From NCBI GenBank assembly GCA_031267455.1, contig JAIRZC010000049.1:1-11011 (forward strand): a stretch of 11,011 bases of DNA, in the 5' to 3' direction. Positions 1 to 5,880 of this stretch are shown piece after piece. Position numbers and translations under genes: made by a program. Each line of letters starts with the position of its first letter. Position 1 is the first letter of the stretch. The DNA comes from Accumulibacter sp. (GTDB lineage Bacteria > Pseudomonadota > Gammaproteobacteria > Burkholderiales > Rhodocyclaceae). The notes below the pieces were generated by a model, which saw nothing but the letters and a program-made list of their open reading frames with translations, had not been told where the DNA came from and did no database searches.

Positions 1-1
1 C

Positions 2-469
2 TCGATCGTCAAGGAAGTCGTCAGTCGCTCCGGAACGCTCTCGTATCAGATCGGAACGCGCAACGCCGATACGGTTCTGCGCCTGCGCGACGGCGAGACG
101 CAAGTGCTCGCCGGACTGATCAACGACGAAGATCGCAATATCACGCAAAAAGTGCCGGGGATCGGCGACCTTCCCATCGTCGGGCGATTGTTTTCTCAGC
201 AAAATGACGATGCCCAGAAAACGGAAATCATGCTCTCGATCACGCCCCGACTCGTCAGTACGATCCGGCGACCCGACTGGATGTACGCCGATTGCGAGTC
301 TGGAACGGAAACGTCCTTGAGCAGCCGCCCGCTCACGATAAGACGCGCCGGCGCGAAGAACCCGCCGGAAAAGAGACGCGCCGCCGATAAAACACGGCGC
401 GATTCGACGCCAAAGGGATCGACGCGCGTGAAACCGGCCGCATCCAGCGGAAGCATTTTTTCGGAATGA
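2..469 (+). CDS. gspD: GspD-type secretin, C-terminal part (5' end outside window)
   Basis: This is the outer-membrane channel of a T2SS-like machine; a multimer of it lets folded substrates out of the periplasm. Only the last 155 codons are present, and the frame is open from base 2. The sequence shows the end of the secretin beta-barrel domain: VLAGLINDEDRN, then VPGIGDLPIVGRLFS, then KTEIMLSITPRLV, all hallmarks of PulD/GspD/PilQ secretins. After the domain comes a tail of about 65 residues that starts SGTETSLSSRPLTIR and becomes rich in Arg, Lys and Ser. I recall a similar SGTE..SRPL segment in betaproteobacterial secretins of this cluster type. The tail could bind a pilotin or the cell wall, but that is inference. 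Stop TGA at 467-469; the first pseudopilin starts 27 nt downstream. A PilQ-type assignment is less likely because the neighbours are GspG, GspF and GspE. Confidence 0.9.
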   Translation, partial: SIVKEVVSRSGTLSYQIGTRNADTVLRLRDGETQVLAGLINDEDRNITQKVPGIGDLPIVGRLFSQQNDDAQKTEIMLSITPRLVSTIRRPDWMYADCESGTETSLSSRPLTIRRAGAKNPPEKRRAADKTRRDSTPKGSTRVKPAASSGSIFSE

Positions 470-496
470 TCGGACGGATCGAGGAGATTCAACGTC

Positions 497-970
497 ATGA
501 CGAAGAACCGCGGATTTACCTTCATCGAGCTGATGATGACACTGGCCATCATGGGCGTGCTTGCGCTCGTCTCCGTTCCCATGGTGGAACTTTCGATCCA
601 GCGTGAAAAGGAAAAGGAACTGCGCGCCGCGCTGATACAGATACGCGAAGCGCTCGACGCTTACAAGAGGGCGACGGAGCAGGGGCAGATCGCATGGCGC
701 GCGGGCGAATCCGGCTATCCGAAACGGCTTGGCGTCCTCGTTGAAGGTGTTCCGGACATGAAATCCCCCAAAAGGCAGAAAATCTATTTTTTGCGAAGGT
801 TTCCGCGAGACCCAATGAACCCCGACGCTGATCTCAAGCCCGAAGAAACCTGGGGAAAGCGAAGTTATCGATCGCCGCCGGACAAGCCCGAAGAAGGCGA
901 GGATGTTTTCGATGTTTTTTCCTTATCCGATGCGGCAGGTTTGAATGGCGCGCCCTACCGTGAATGGTGA
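497..970 (+). CDS. T2SS-like minor pseudopilin 1 (canonical prepilin N-terminus)
   Basis: This 157-residue protein has a prepilin N-terminus: short basic leader MTKNRG, cleavage expected after Gly6, then FTFIELMMTLAIMG with the Glu at mature position 5, followed by a hydrophobic helix to about residue 30. It should be processed by a prepilin peptidase and join a periplasmic pseudopilus. The helix continues into a charged stretch (QREKEKELRAALIQIREALDA), as in GspG/GspH-like proteins. The globular part has RFPRDPMNPD near residue 110 and ends in DVFSLSD...APYREW. The DPM and (Y/F)xEW signatures recur in the next two genes. A GAGGAG ribosome binding site at 481-486 lies 10 nt before the ATG. 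The gene sits 27 nt after the secretin and 1 nt before the next start, so it is very likely in the same operon. A precise GspH/I/J letter cannot be assigned. Confidence 0.9.
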   Translation: MTKNRGFTFIELMMTLAIMGVLALVSVPMVELSIQREKEKELRAALIQIREALDAYKRATEQGQIAWRAGESGYPKRLGVLVEGVPDMKSPKRQKIYFLRRFPRDPMNPDADLKPEETWGKRSYRSPPDKPEEGEDVFDVFSLSDAAGLNGAPYREW

Positions 971-971
971 G

Positions 972-1367
972 ATGTCGCGTCCAAAAACGGTGCGCTCGCC
1001 CGCGCGCGGTTTCACACTGATTGAAATGCTTATCGCATTGGCGATCGTGGCCCTGCTATTGTCGATCGCCGCTCCGCGTTATTTTTCCAGCCTCGATCGT
1101 TCGAAAGAAACGGTGTTGAAGCAAAACCTGAAAGTCATGCGCGATTTGATCGACAAGTTTTACCTCGACCGGGGACGTTATCCTGAGGCAATCGAGGAAC
1201 TCGTTGAAAAAAAATACCTGCGCGCGCTTCCGGTCGATCCAATGACCGGGAGTGAAAAAACCTGGATCACCGTCCCTTCAACCAATCCCGATTTTCCGGG
1301 GATTTCCGACATTCGGAGCGGCGCCGAAGGAAGTTCTTCCGAAGGCGAAGCCTTCAGGGAGTGGTGA
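972..1367 (+). CDS. T2SS-like minor pseudopilin 2 (canonical prepilin N-terminus)
   Basis: This 131-residue prepilin-like protein has the leader MSRPKTVRSPARG, then FTLIEMLIALAIVALLLSIA: cleavage after Gly, Phe1 and Glu5 all present. The globular part carries a YFSSLDRSKETVLKQNLKVM helix, RYPEAIEELVEKKYLRALPVDPMTG, a W, and a C-terminus GISDIRSGAEGS...EAFREW, closely matching a GspG-like pseudopilin fold. I chose ATG 972, 1 nt after the upstream stop. In-frame alternatives are GTG 960 and ATG 945, which would overlap the previous gene by 11 or 26 nt and lengthen the leader to 17-22 residues before Gly; 945 cannot be excluded. The TGA stop at 1365-1367 overlaps the ATG of the next gene. Role: subunit of the secretion pseudopilus, inserted in the inner membrane before assembly. 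Confidence 0.88.
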   Translation: MSRPKTVRSPARGFTLIEMLIALAIVALLLSIAAPRYFSSLDRSKETVLKQNLKVMRDLIDKFYLDRGRYPEAIEELVEKKYLRALPVDPMTGSEKTWITVPSTNPDFPGISDIRSGAEGSSSEGEAFREW

Positions 1368-1912
1368 TGAGCCTGCGGCGTCATCCGAAAACCGGGGTTT
1401 CCTGCCGAGGCTTCACCTATTTGTGGGCGCTGTTTTCCGTGGCCTTTTTCGGAGTGGCCTCGCTCGCGACGGCGGAACTTTGGTCGACGGCTGTCAAGCG
1501 CGAACGCGAAAAGGAATTGATCTTCGCAGGCCGCCAGTTCAGGGAAGCGATCGGTCGTTACTACGAAGCAACGCCGGGAGGCGAAAAACGCTATCCCGCG
1601 TCGCTCGAAGACCTGCTCGAAGACGCGCGCTATCTTAACGTCCGGCGGCATTTACGCAAGATATACCGCGACCCGATGACGGGAGAAGCGAACTGGGGAT
1701 TGATGCGCATGGGAGGGCGAATCGTCGGCGTTCATTCCCTTTCCCGAGAAGCGCCGCTCAAGTCGCGCGGTTTCCTTCTTCAGGAATCGGAATTCGAAGA
1801 AAGCGCGAGCTATTCCGAATGGGTGTTCGTCTATCCGTTCGACTTAAATATCCGCAGTGTCCGGAAAAACGATCCGGGCCGCAGCGCCTTTGAAATAGGT
1901 CCGTCAAAATAA
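1367..1912 (+). CDS. T2SS-like pseudopilin 3 lacking Glu5
   Basis: A 181-residue prepilin-like protein. The leader MSLRRHPKTGVSCRG precedes FTYLWALFSVAFFGVASLATAEL. The Gly-Phe cleavage junction and hydrophobic helix are clear, but mature position 5 is Trp instead of Glu. In T2SS, loss of Glu5 is the mark of the GspK tip pseudopilin, though this protein is much shorter than GspK (about 300 residues), so I do not call it gspK. After the helix come KREREKELIFAGRQFREAIG, RYPASLEDLLEDARY, KIYRDPMTGEANWGLMRM, GVHSLSREAPLKS and ASYSEWVFVYP. I recall this architecture from betaproteobacterial T2SS-like clusters. The start is fixed by an AGGGAG site at 1356-1361 and the TGATG overlap at 1365-1369, implying translational coupling; GTG 1361 and GTG 1364 are less likely. 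Confidence 0.87.
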   Translation: MSLRRHPKTGVSCRGFTYLWALFSVAFFGVASLATAELWSTAVKREREKELIFAGRQFREAIGRYYEATPGGEKRYPASLEDLLEDARYLNVRRHLRKIYRDPMTGEANWGLMRMGGRIVGVHSLSREAPLKSRGFLLQESEFEESASYSEWVFVYPFDLNIRSVRKNDPGRSAFEIGPSK

Positions 1913-1917
1913 AGGAG
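1911..1917 (+). promoter_or_regulatory. Ribosome binding site for gspG (AAAGGAG)
   Basis: AAAGGAG overlaps the TAA stop of the upstream pseudopilin (1910-1912). It sits 7 nt before TTG 1925, an ideal distance, and 11 nt before ATG 1929. The TTG is in frame with GspG; the ATG is not. This site therefore decides the gspG start as currently read. Confidence 0.8.
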
Positions 1918-1924
1918 TATTCAA

Positions 1925-2626
1925 TTGAATGTTTCAATCCGCGCCCGCGACCGGGCAAAATCACACGTAAGAGCTTATGAACCTCACGTTGGTCATTATC
2001 TCCCTGAAGAGGGAGGTAACCCTTCTTCGTATGACGGTATAACGAGGAACTCTTCTTCGCATGACGGTATAACGAGGTCGGGTCGCATAGCACACGACCG
2101 GGCAGGCGGATTGCAAGAGTTTTCGGTTTCGGGTCGCATAGCACACGACCGAGCAGGCGGATTGAAAGAGCCTTGGGTTTTCCAACTTGGGTTCCTTTTC
2201 GATAAACGGTCGAATGTCCCTCGGTTCATCCAATCGGGATTTACCCTGCTCGAACTGATGGTCGTCGTCGCGATCATCGGTCTTCTGGCCGGCTATGTCG
2301 CGCCACGCTATTTTTCGCAGTTGAGTAAATCCGAACGTCAAACGGCGCAGGCGCAAATTCAGGCCTTTGAAAAGGCGCTTGATCAGTATCGCCTGGATAC
2401 CGGGCATTATCCGCGAACGGATCAGGGGCTGAAAGCGTTGGTGGTCCGGTCGGAATCCGAGCCGAAATGGAACGGCCCTTATCTGCAAAAAGACCCGCCG
2501 CCAGACCCGTGGGGGAATCCCTACAACTACCGTAACCCTGGCACGAAACGAGAGGTCGACATCGTCTCTTACGGAAACGACGGAAAACCCGGCGGGGAAT
2601 GCGATGCCGCGGATATCGCCAACTAA
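1925..2626 (+). CDS. gspG: Major pseudopilin GspG with an abnormally long, repeat-bearing leader
   Basis: GspG is the main subunit of the T2SS pseudopilus. Residues 105-233 are textbook: SG then FTLLELMVVVAIIGLLAG (Glu5 present), APRYFSQLSKSER, YRLDTGHYPRTDQGLKALV, DPWGNPYNYRNPG and the C-terminal calcium-site loop SYGNDGKPGGECDAADI; the mature part is about 128 residues, normal for the family. The odd part is residues 1-105. A normal leader is roughly 6-15 residues, but here the frame from TTG 1925 crosses a hairpin, two 30-bp repeats (peptide unit ending DGITR) and two 51-bp repeats (peptide unit SGRIAHDRAGGL) before the cleavage Gly. The only in-frame start codons are TTG 1925, TTG 2111 and TTG 2162; the last would leave a 25-residue leader but has no well-spaced ribosome site. 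The start is uncertain; the gene identity is not. It lies 12 nt after pseudopilin 3 and 16 nt before gspF. Confidence 0.9.
   Translation: MNVSIRARDRAKSHVRAYEPHVGHYLPEEGGNPSSYDGITRNSSSHDGITRSGRIAHDRAGGLQEFSVSGRIAHDRAGGLKEPWVFQLGFLFDKRSNVPRFIQSGFTLLELMVVVAIIGLLAGYVAPRYFSQLSKSERQTAQAQIQAFEKALDQYRLDTGHYPRTDQGLKALVVRSESEPKWNGPYLQKDPPPDPWGNPYNYRNPGTKREVDIVSYGNDGKPGGECDAADIAN
1996..2019. repeat. Hairpin in the gspG leader region
   Basis: A 10-bp stem (TTATCTCCCT against AGGGAGGTAA, one G-T wobble) with a GAAG tetraloop. It borders the first 30-bp repeat and forms one end of the repeat block. It could act as an RNA structure within the operon transcript, or be the core palindrome of a dispersed repeat. 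Confidence 0.7.
2018..2077. repeat. Two tandem 30-bp repeats
   Basis: Copy 1 (2018-2047) and copy 2 (2048-2077) match at 28 of 30 positions, differing at 2021/2051 and 2030/2060. The core is CATGACGGTATAACGAGG, with TAT in place of CAT in copy 1. The unit length is a multiple of three, so the gspG frame stays open and each copy encodes a 10-residue unit ending DGITR. Confidence 0.92.
2078..2170. repeat. Two tandem repeats, 51-bp period, 42-bp conserved core
   Basis: Core copies at 2078-2119 and 2129-2170 match at 40 of 42 positions and begin TCGGGTCGCATAGCACACGA. The 9 nt following each copy are only loosely similar. The 51-bp period keeps the gspG frame open; each copy encodes SGRIAHDRAGGL followed by QE or KE. 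Each core includes an in-frame TTG (2111 and 2162). Confidence 0.92.
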
Positions 2627-2642
2627 AGCGGGGCCTCGTTGA

Positions 2643-3827
2643 ATGGCGCAGATCCGGCTCAAAGTTTCAATTTCGGGCGGCACGCCGGATTGGCGCGAAT
2701 TCGACGCGAGCAGCCTCGATGAAGCGCTTCGCACGGCGCGGCAAAACGGCCTGCGCGTTCTTTCGATCGACGAAGCGCGCGAACATCCCAAAAGCCGCCC
2801 GTCGGGGCGTTTCCCGTTGCTTTTGTTTACCCAGGAATTTCTGTCGCTGCTCGAAGCGGGCCTGGGTATCATGGAAGCCCTTGAAACGCTGCGGCGCAAG
2901 GAAAATGCGCCCGTCGCCAGGGAGGTTCTGGATCGCCTGATTCTTGGCCTGCGCGAAGGTAAGAGTCTCTCCGAGGTTTTTTCCTTTTATCCTGAAATTT
3001 TCCCAGCGATCTACATGGCCGGCGTGCGGGCGAGCGAACGGACGGGACAACTTCAGGTAACCTTGGCGCGTTATGTCGTCTATCGGCTTCGGCTCGATGC
3101 GGTGCGCAAAAAAGTCGTCTCTTCGGCCATTTATCCAGTCGTGTTGATCTCGGCGGGCGTGCTCGTCACACTGTTTCTGCTGGGCTACGTTGTTCCGAAA
3201 TTCAGCCTCATCCTCGAAGGCGCAAGCCGGAACGCCAGCGCAGCTTCGCGTATTCTGCTCAGGTTGGGGTTGCTGATCGCCGAAAACCCCGCGCCGGTTT
3301 GGGGAAGCTTCTTCACGTTCATTCTGCTCGCCGCGATTTCTTTGAGTCAAAAAAACATCCGCGCCCGGATCGCCCATTGCTTCTCGGAATTGCCTCTGAT
3401 CCGTCCATTCATGCGCACGATGTCGCTGGCGCGCTTTTATCGTACGGTCGCGCTCTTGCTGGACGCGGGAATTCCCCTGCTCAGGGCGCTTGAAATGGCC
3501 GCTTCGCTCCTGCCCCCGAAAGCGGCTCTCGAACTTACGCGCGTCCGCGAGCGTGTCCGCGCGGGAAGCGCTTTATCGGCGGCGCTTTCAGGAAGCGCTC
3601 TCCTGACGCCGATCGCGGAAAGCCTGATCAAGGTCGGCGAACGCGGCGGAAAACTGGCCGAGATGATGGAACGCAGCGCGCGCTTTCTGGACGAAGAACT
3701 GGACCGCCGGGCGGACCGTTTCGTTCGTTTGTTCGAACCTTTGCTGATGGCGTTCATCGGCCTGATCATCGGCGCGGTGGTTGTGCTGATGTATATGCCC
3801 ATTTTCGATCTCGTCGGGAGTTTTTGA
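2643..3827 (+). CDS. gspF: T2SS inner-membrane platform protein GspF
   Basis: GspF is the polytopic inner-membrane platform that couples the GspE ATPase to pseudopilus assembly. The 394-residue length is usual for the family. The N-terminal part (about 1-60) is a small soluble domain. Two T2SSF repeats follow: the first around residues 65-185 with FTQEFLSLLEAGLGIMEALE and GVRASERTGQLQVTLARY, the second around 265-390 with LARFYRTVALLLDAGIPLLR, IAESLIKVGERGGKLAEMME and the conserved end FEPLLMAFIGLIIGAVVVLM. Hydrophobic segments lie at about 158-185, 219-237 and 363-390, matching the three-helix topology. ATG 2643 follows the gspG stop by 16 nt with only a weak G-rich ribosome site. The TGA at 3825-3827 overlaps the gspE ATG. 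Placing gspF before gspE reverses the classical E-F order. Confidence 0.95.
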   Translation: MAQIRLKVSISGGTPDWREFDASSLDEALRTARQNGLRVLSIDEAREHPKSRPSGRFPLLLFTQEFLSLLEAGLGIMEALETLRRKENAPVAREVLDRLILGLREGKSLSEVFSFYPEIFPAIYMAGVRASERTGQLQVTLARYVVYRLRLDAVRKKVVSSAIYPVVLISAGVLVTLFLLGYVVPKFSLILEGASRNASAASRILLRLGLLIAENPAPVWGSFFTFILLAAISLSQKNIRARIAHCFSELPLIRPFMRTMSLARFYRTVALLLDAGIPLLRALEMAASLLPPKAALELTRVRERVRAGSALSAALSGSALLTPIAESLIKVGERGGKLAEMMERSARFLDEELDRRADRFVRLFEPLLMAFIGLIIGAVVVLMYMPIFDLVGSF

Positions 3828-5539
3828 TGGACGCGCCAAAAAGCGAACCCAACGAAAAGAGCGGCAAATCCGACATCGCGATCACACCTGACCTGCTCCG
3901 AGAAGCGCGGGAAATAGCCTTGAATCAAGGGCGGTCGTGGCTTGCCGTTCTGGCGGAACGGATGGGCCGGCCGCGCCGGGAATTCGTCGAAGCCCTGTCG
4001 CGCGCGACGCGCTTTTCATCCGTCGATTCGGCGACGCTGATGAACTTTTCCCCCGCTTTCGATATTCTATCGTTTGCCGAATGCATGCGCCGCGAATGTC
4101 TGGTCGTCAAGACGCAAGAGGGCATCCCGGCGCTGATCTTCGCCGATCCCTTCCGAAAGGAAAACCTGCGCTGGGCGCAGGAAAACCTGACACCGCCTTA
4201 TCTTCGATTCCTCGCGGACAGGGACGACATCGCGGCCTATCTGTCGCTTCAGGAGGAATATCTACGCGCCATAGACAGTTCGCTTGGGCGCGAGGACGTC
4301 GTTCTCGTAAACGAAGAAGGCGTCGAAACGATATCACTGGAGCGAATCAGCGAAGACGAAAACCCGATCGTCAAGCTTGTCAGCTCCATTCTTTACGATG
4401 CGCTCAAACTTCAAGCCAGCGACATACACTTGAAATGCGATGCGTCGGGGATGGTCATCAAGTACCGTCTCGACGGTATTCTTGTTCAGATGGGCGCGGC
4501 GCCGGGGCGGGACAAGGCCGAACAGGTCATTTCGAGAATCAAGGTGCTCTCCGACCTTGACATCGCCGAGCGCCGTATTCCGCAGGATGGGCGTTTCAAG
4601 GTGCGCATCAAGGATGCCGAAGTCGATTTCCGGGTTTCCATCATGCCGAGCATTTTCGGTGAAGACGCGGTATTGCGCCTGTTGGATCGTCGCTCGCTCG
4701 CCGAAAAGGGGAAAGTCCTTCGGTTGACCGACCTGGGTCTCGATGAAGAAGCGATTGCGCTCTTCCGCCGTCTTACCCGCCACCCCTATGGAATGATCCT
4801 CGTCACAGGGCCGACGGGAAGCGGAAAGACGACGACGCTCTATGCGGCAATAAACGAAGTGAATACCGGGCGCGACAACATCGTCACGATCGAGGACCCG
4901 GTGGAATATCAGCTTCCCGGCGTTTTGCAGATACCCGTCAACGAAAGAAAGGGGCTGAGTTTTGCGCGCGGCCTGCGTTCGATCCTCCGGCACGATCCGG
5001 ACAAGATCATGGTCGGCGAAATCCGCGATCAGGAAACGGCGCAGATTGCCGTCCAGGCGGCCTTGACCGGGCATCTGGTTTTTACGACGGTCCATGCGAA
5101 CAATGTTTTCGACGTACTCGGACGTTTTCTTCACATGGGCGTCGATCCTTACAGCTTCACGTCGGCGCTGATCGGCCTCTGGGCGCAGCGCCTGGTGCGC
5201 GTCAATTGTCCCGAATGCTCGGCGGCGTTCGTCCCCGAACCGGCCCTGTTGGCCGAATCCGGTCTCTCTTTCGAAGAAACGGAAGGCTTCAATTTCAGAA
5301 AGGGAAAAGGCTGTGGCCACTGTCGAGGAACGGGGTACAAAGGGCGTAAAGCGGTTGCGGAATTCCTCGTGTTGAACGATCGTTTGCGCGAGATGATCGC
5401 TTCGCGCCGTTCGGTGATCGAACTCAAGGAAGAAGCGAAAAAATCAGGCGCGAAAACTCTGCGTGAATCCGCGTTGAAGCTGGTCATGTCGGGCGAAACG
5501 AGTTTGCAGGAGATCAATCGGGTGACTTTCACGGCCTGA
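3827..5539 (+). CDS. gspE: T2SS assembly ATPase GspE
   Basis: A cytoplasmic hexameric ATPase that drives pseudopilus growth via GspF. The 570-residue protein has an N-terminal MshEN/T2SSE-N-like region (about 1-150), then the N2 domain with ASDIHLKCD, and the C-terminal motor. Visible motifs: Walker A GPTGSGKTTT from residue 328; the Asp box around IVTIEDPVEYQLPGV; Walker B with LRHDPDKIMVGEIRD; the His box TGHLVFTTVHANN; and a zinc-binding tetracysteine with Cys461/Cys464 and Cys496/Cys499 (CPEC...CGHC). The four cysteines support a GspE/PilB-type extension ATPase and not PilT. ATG 3827 is preceded by GGGAG at 3816-3820 and overlaps the gspF stop (TGATG), so translation is probably coupled; TTG 3824 would add just one residue. 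It is the last gene of the operon here. No frameshift or missing catalytic motif is seen. Confidence 0.96.
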   Translation: MDAPKSEPNEKSGKSDIAITPDLLREAREIALNQGRSWLAVLAERMGRPRREFVEALSRATRFSSVDSATLMNFSPAFDILSFAECMRRECLVVKTQEGIPALIFADPFRKENLRWAQENLTPPYLRFLADRDDIAAYLSLQEEYLRAIDSSLGREDVVLVNEEGVETISLERISEDENPIVKLVSSILYDALKLQASDIHLKCDASGMVIKYRLDGILVQMGAAPGRDKAEQVISRIKVLSDLDIAERRIPQDGRFKVRIKDAEVDFRVSIMPSIFGEDAVLRLLDRRSLAEKGKVLRLTDLGLDEEAIALFRRLTRHPYGMILVTGPTGSGKTTTLYAAINEVNTGRDNIVTIEDPVEYQLPGVLQIPVNERKGLSFARGLRSILRHDPDKIMVGEIRDQETAQIAVQAALTGHLVFTTVHANNVFDVLGRFLHMGVDPYSFTSALIGLWAQRLVRVNCPECSAAFVPEPALLAESGLSFEETEGFNFRKGKGCGHCRGTGYKGRKAVAEFLVLNDRLREMIASRRSVIELKEEAKKSGAKTLRESALKLVMSGETSLQEINRVTFTA

Positions 5540-5574
5540 ATTCGTGTCGCCCACCGCCATTTTGCGCAACGGAA

Positions 5575-5607
5575 CAGGAAACCGACTTCCTTTAAGCCGG
5601 TTTCCTG
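5575..5607 (+). terminator. Hairpin after the T2SS operon, possible terminator
   Basis: A perfect 10-bp stem CAGGAAACCG / CGGTTTCCTG with a 13-nt loop begins 36 nt after the gspE stop. The following bases (GAAATTTGCG) do not form a convincing T tract, so it may be an RNA-stabilising 3' structure or a Rho-dependent end. A second small stem, TGCGCC/GGCGCA with a TTC loop, follows at 5614-5628. Confidence 0.5.
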
Positions 5608-5653
5608 GAAATTTGCGCCTTCGGCGCAGTCTTCAAGGAGAAAACCAAAAGGA

Positions 5654-5688
5654 CAGCCAGTAATATGTTTTTTACATATTACTGGCTG
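5654..5688. repeat. Perfect 35-nt palindrome (15-bp stem, T5 loop)
   Basis: Arms CAGCCAGTAATATGT (5654-5668) and ACATATTACTGGCTG (5674-5688) are perfectly complementary around TTTTT. The inner half is strikingly AT-rich against its surroundings. No T tract follows on the plus strand; on the minus strand a broken TCCTTTTGG follows. It may be a bidirectional transcription end, a protein-binding palindrome or the core of a dispersed repeat. Confidence 0.75.
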
Positions 5689-5819
5689 GTGTCGGAGTTC
5701 TCTGCAAAAACCGCACGGTCTGTCAATTTTTCCGTGCTCTTGGGGGATGCTCTGTATAACCCAGGAAGGCTTGTCATCCCAGACCCTCGAGCGGACAAAA
5801 AGCGCGGTCAACTGCGGTT

Positions 5820-5866
5820 GAAAAACAACCCTCGACACTCTCCACAAGAGGGCAGGGCGTCGGGGT
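5820..5866 (-). terminator. Probable Rho-independent terminator of the hsp20 pair
   Basis: Read on the minus strand, starting about 15 nt after the stop of the second hsp20 gene, an imperfect hairpin joins ACCCCGAC to GTCGAGGGT, with CTCT/AGAG pairing further in, followed by TGTTTTTC. A GC-rich stem plus T tract at this position fits an intrinsic terminator. Confidence 0.6.
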
Positions 5867-5880
5867 AAGTGCGTTCGACA

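Larger units (their letters stand above)
1932..2167. repeat. Possible small inserted repeat element with 11-bp inverted ends
   Basis: The 11-mer TTTCAATCCGC occurs at 1932-1942 on the plus strand and, inverted, as GCGGATTGAAA at 2157-2167. Between them are a hairpin and two tandem repeat pairs that do not resemble pseudopilin coding sequence. The 236-nt segment could be a non-autonomous or intergenic-type repeat that has come to lie inside the gspG leader. No target-site duplication is visible at the edges and there is no transposase. Since the right 11-mer is itself part of the second 51-bp repeat, the element boundary is uncertain. Confidence 0.4.
5540..5880. other. Gene-free convergence zone between gspE and the hsp20 pair
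   Basis: 341 nt separate the gspE stop from the stop of the convergent small heat shock gene. I see no credible gene; the short open frames have no family resemblance. It holds a cluster of hairpins listed separately (5575-5607, 5614-5628, 5654-5688, 5820-5866) and a weaker GCACGG/CCGTGC stem at 5713-5737. The 5690-5815 part shows nothing I can name; it could be decayed mobile DNA, but there is no direct evidence for that. Confidence 0.7.

Noticed and set aside
945..971. Upstream start (ATG 945) for pseudopilin 2
   Set aside because: It would overlap the previous gene by 26 nt and lengthen the leader to 22 residues; ATG 972 gives a normal leader right after the stop. Not fully excluded.
2018..2170. 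Possible CRISPR-like array
   Set aside because: Only two copies each of two different repeats, directly adjacent without unique spacers, and no cas genes. They are tandem repeats.
1961..2899. Long open frame on the minus strand opposite gspG/gspF (312 codons)
   Set aside because: It crosses two real genes and the repeat block and has no recognisable domain; likely a shadow made longer by the in-frame repeats.
4334..5320. Long open frame on the minus strand opposite gspE (328 codons)
   Set aside because: It lies entirely inside gspE, whose motifs are all intact, and its translation resembles no family. It is a codon-bias shadow.
5690..5815. Decayed insertion sequence in the convergence zone
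   Set aside because: No transposase fragment, terminal inverted repeats or target duplication could be identified; the 67-codon frame starting at 5665 resembles nothing I know.
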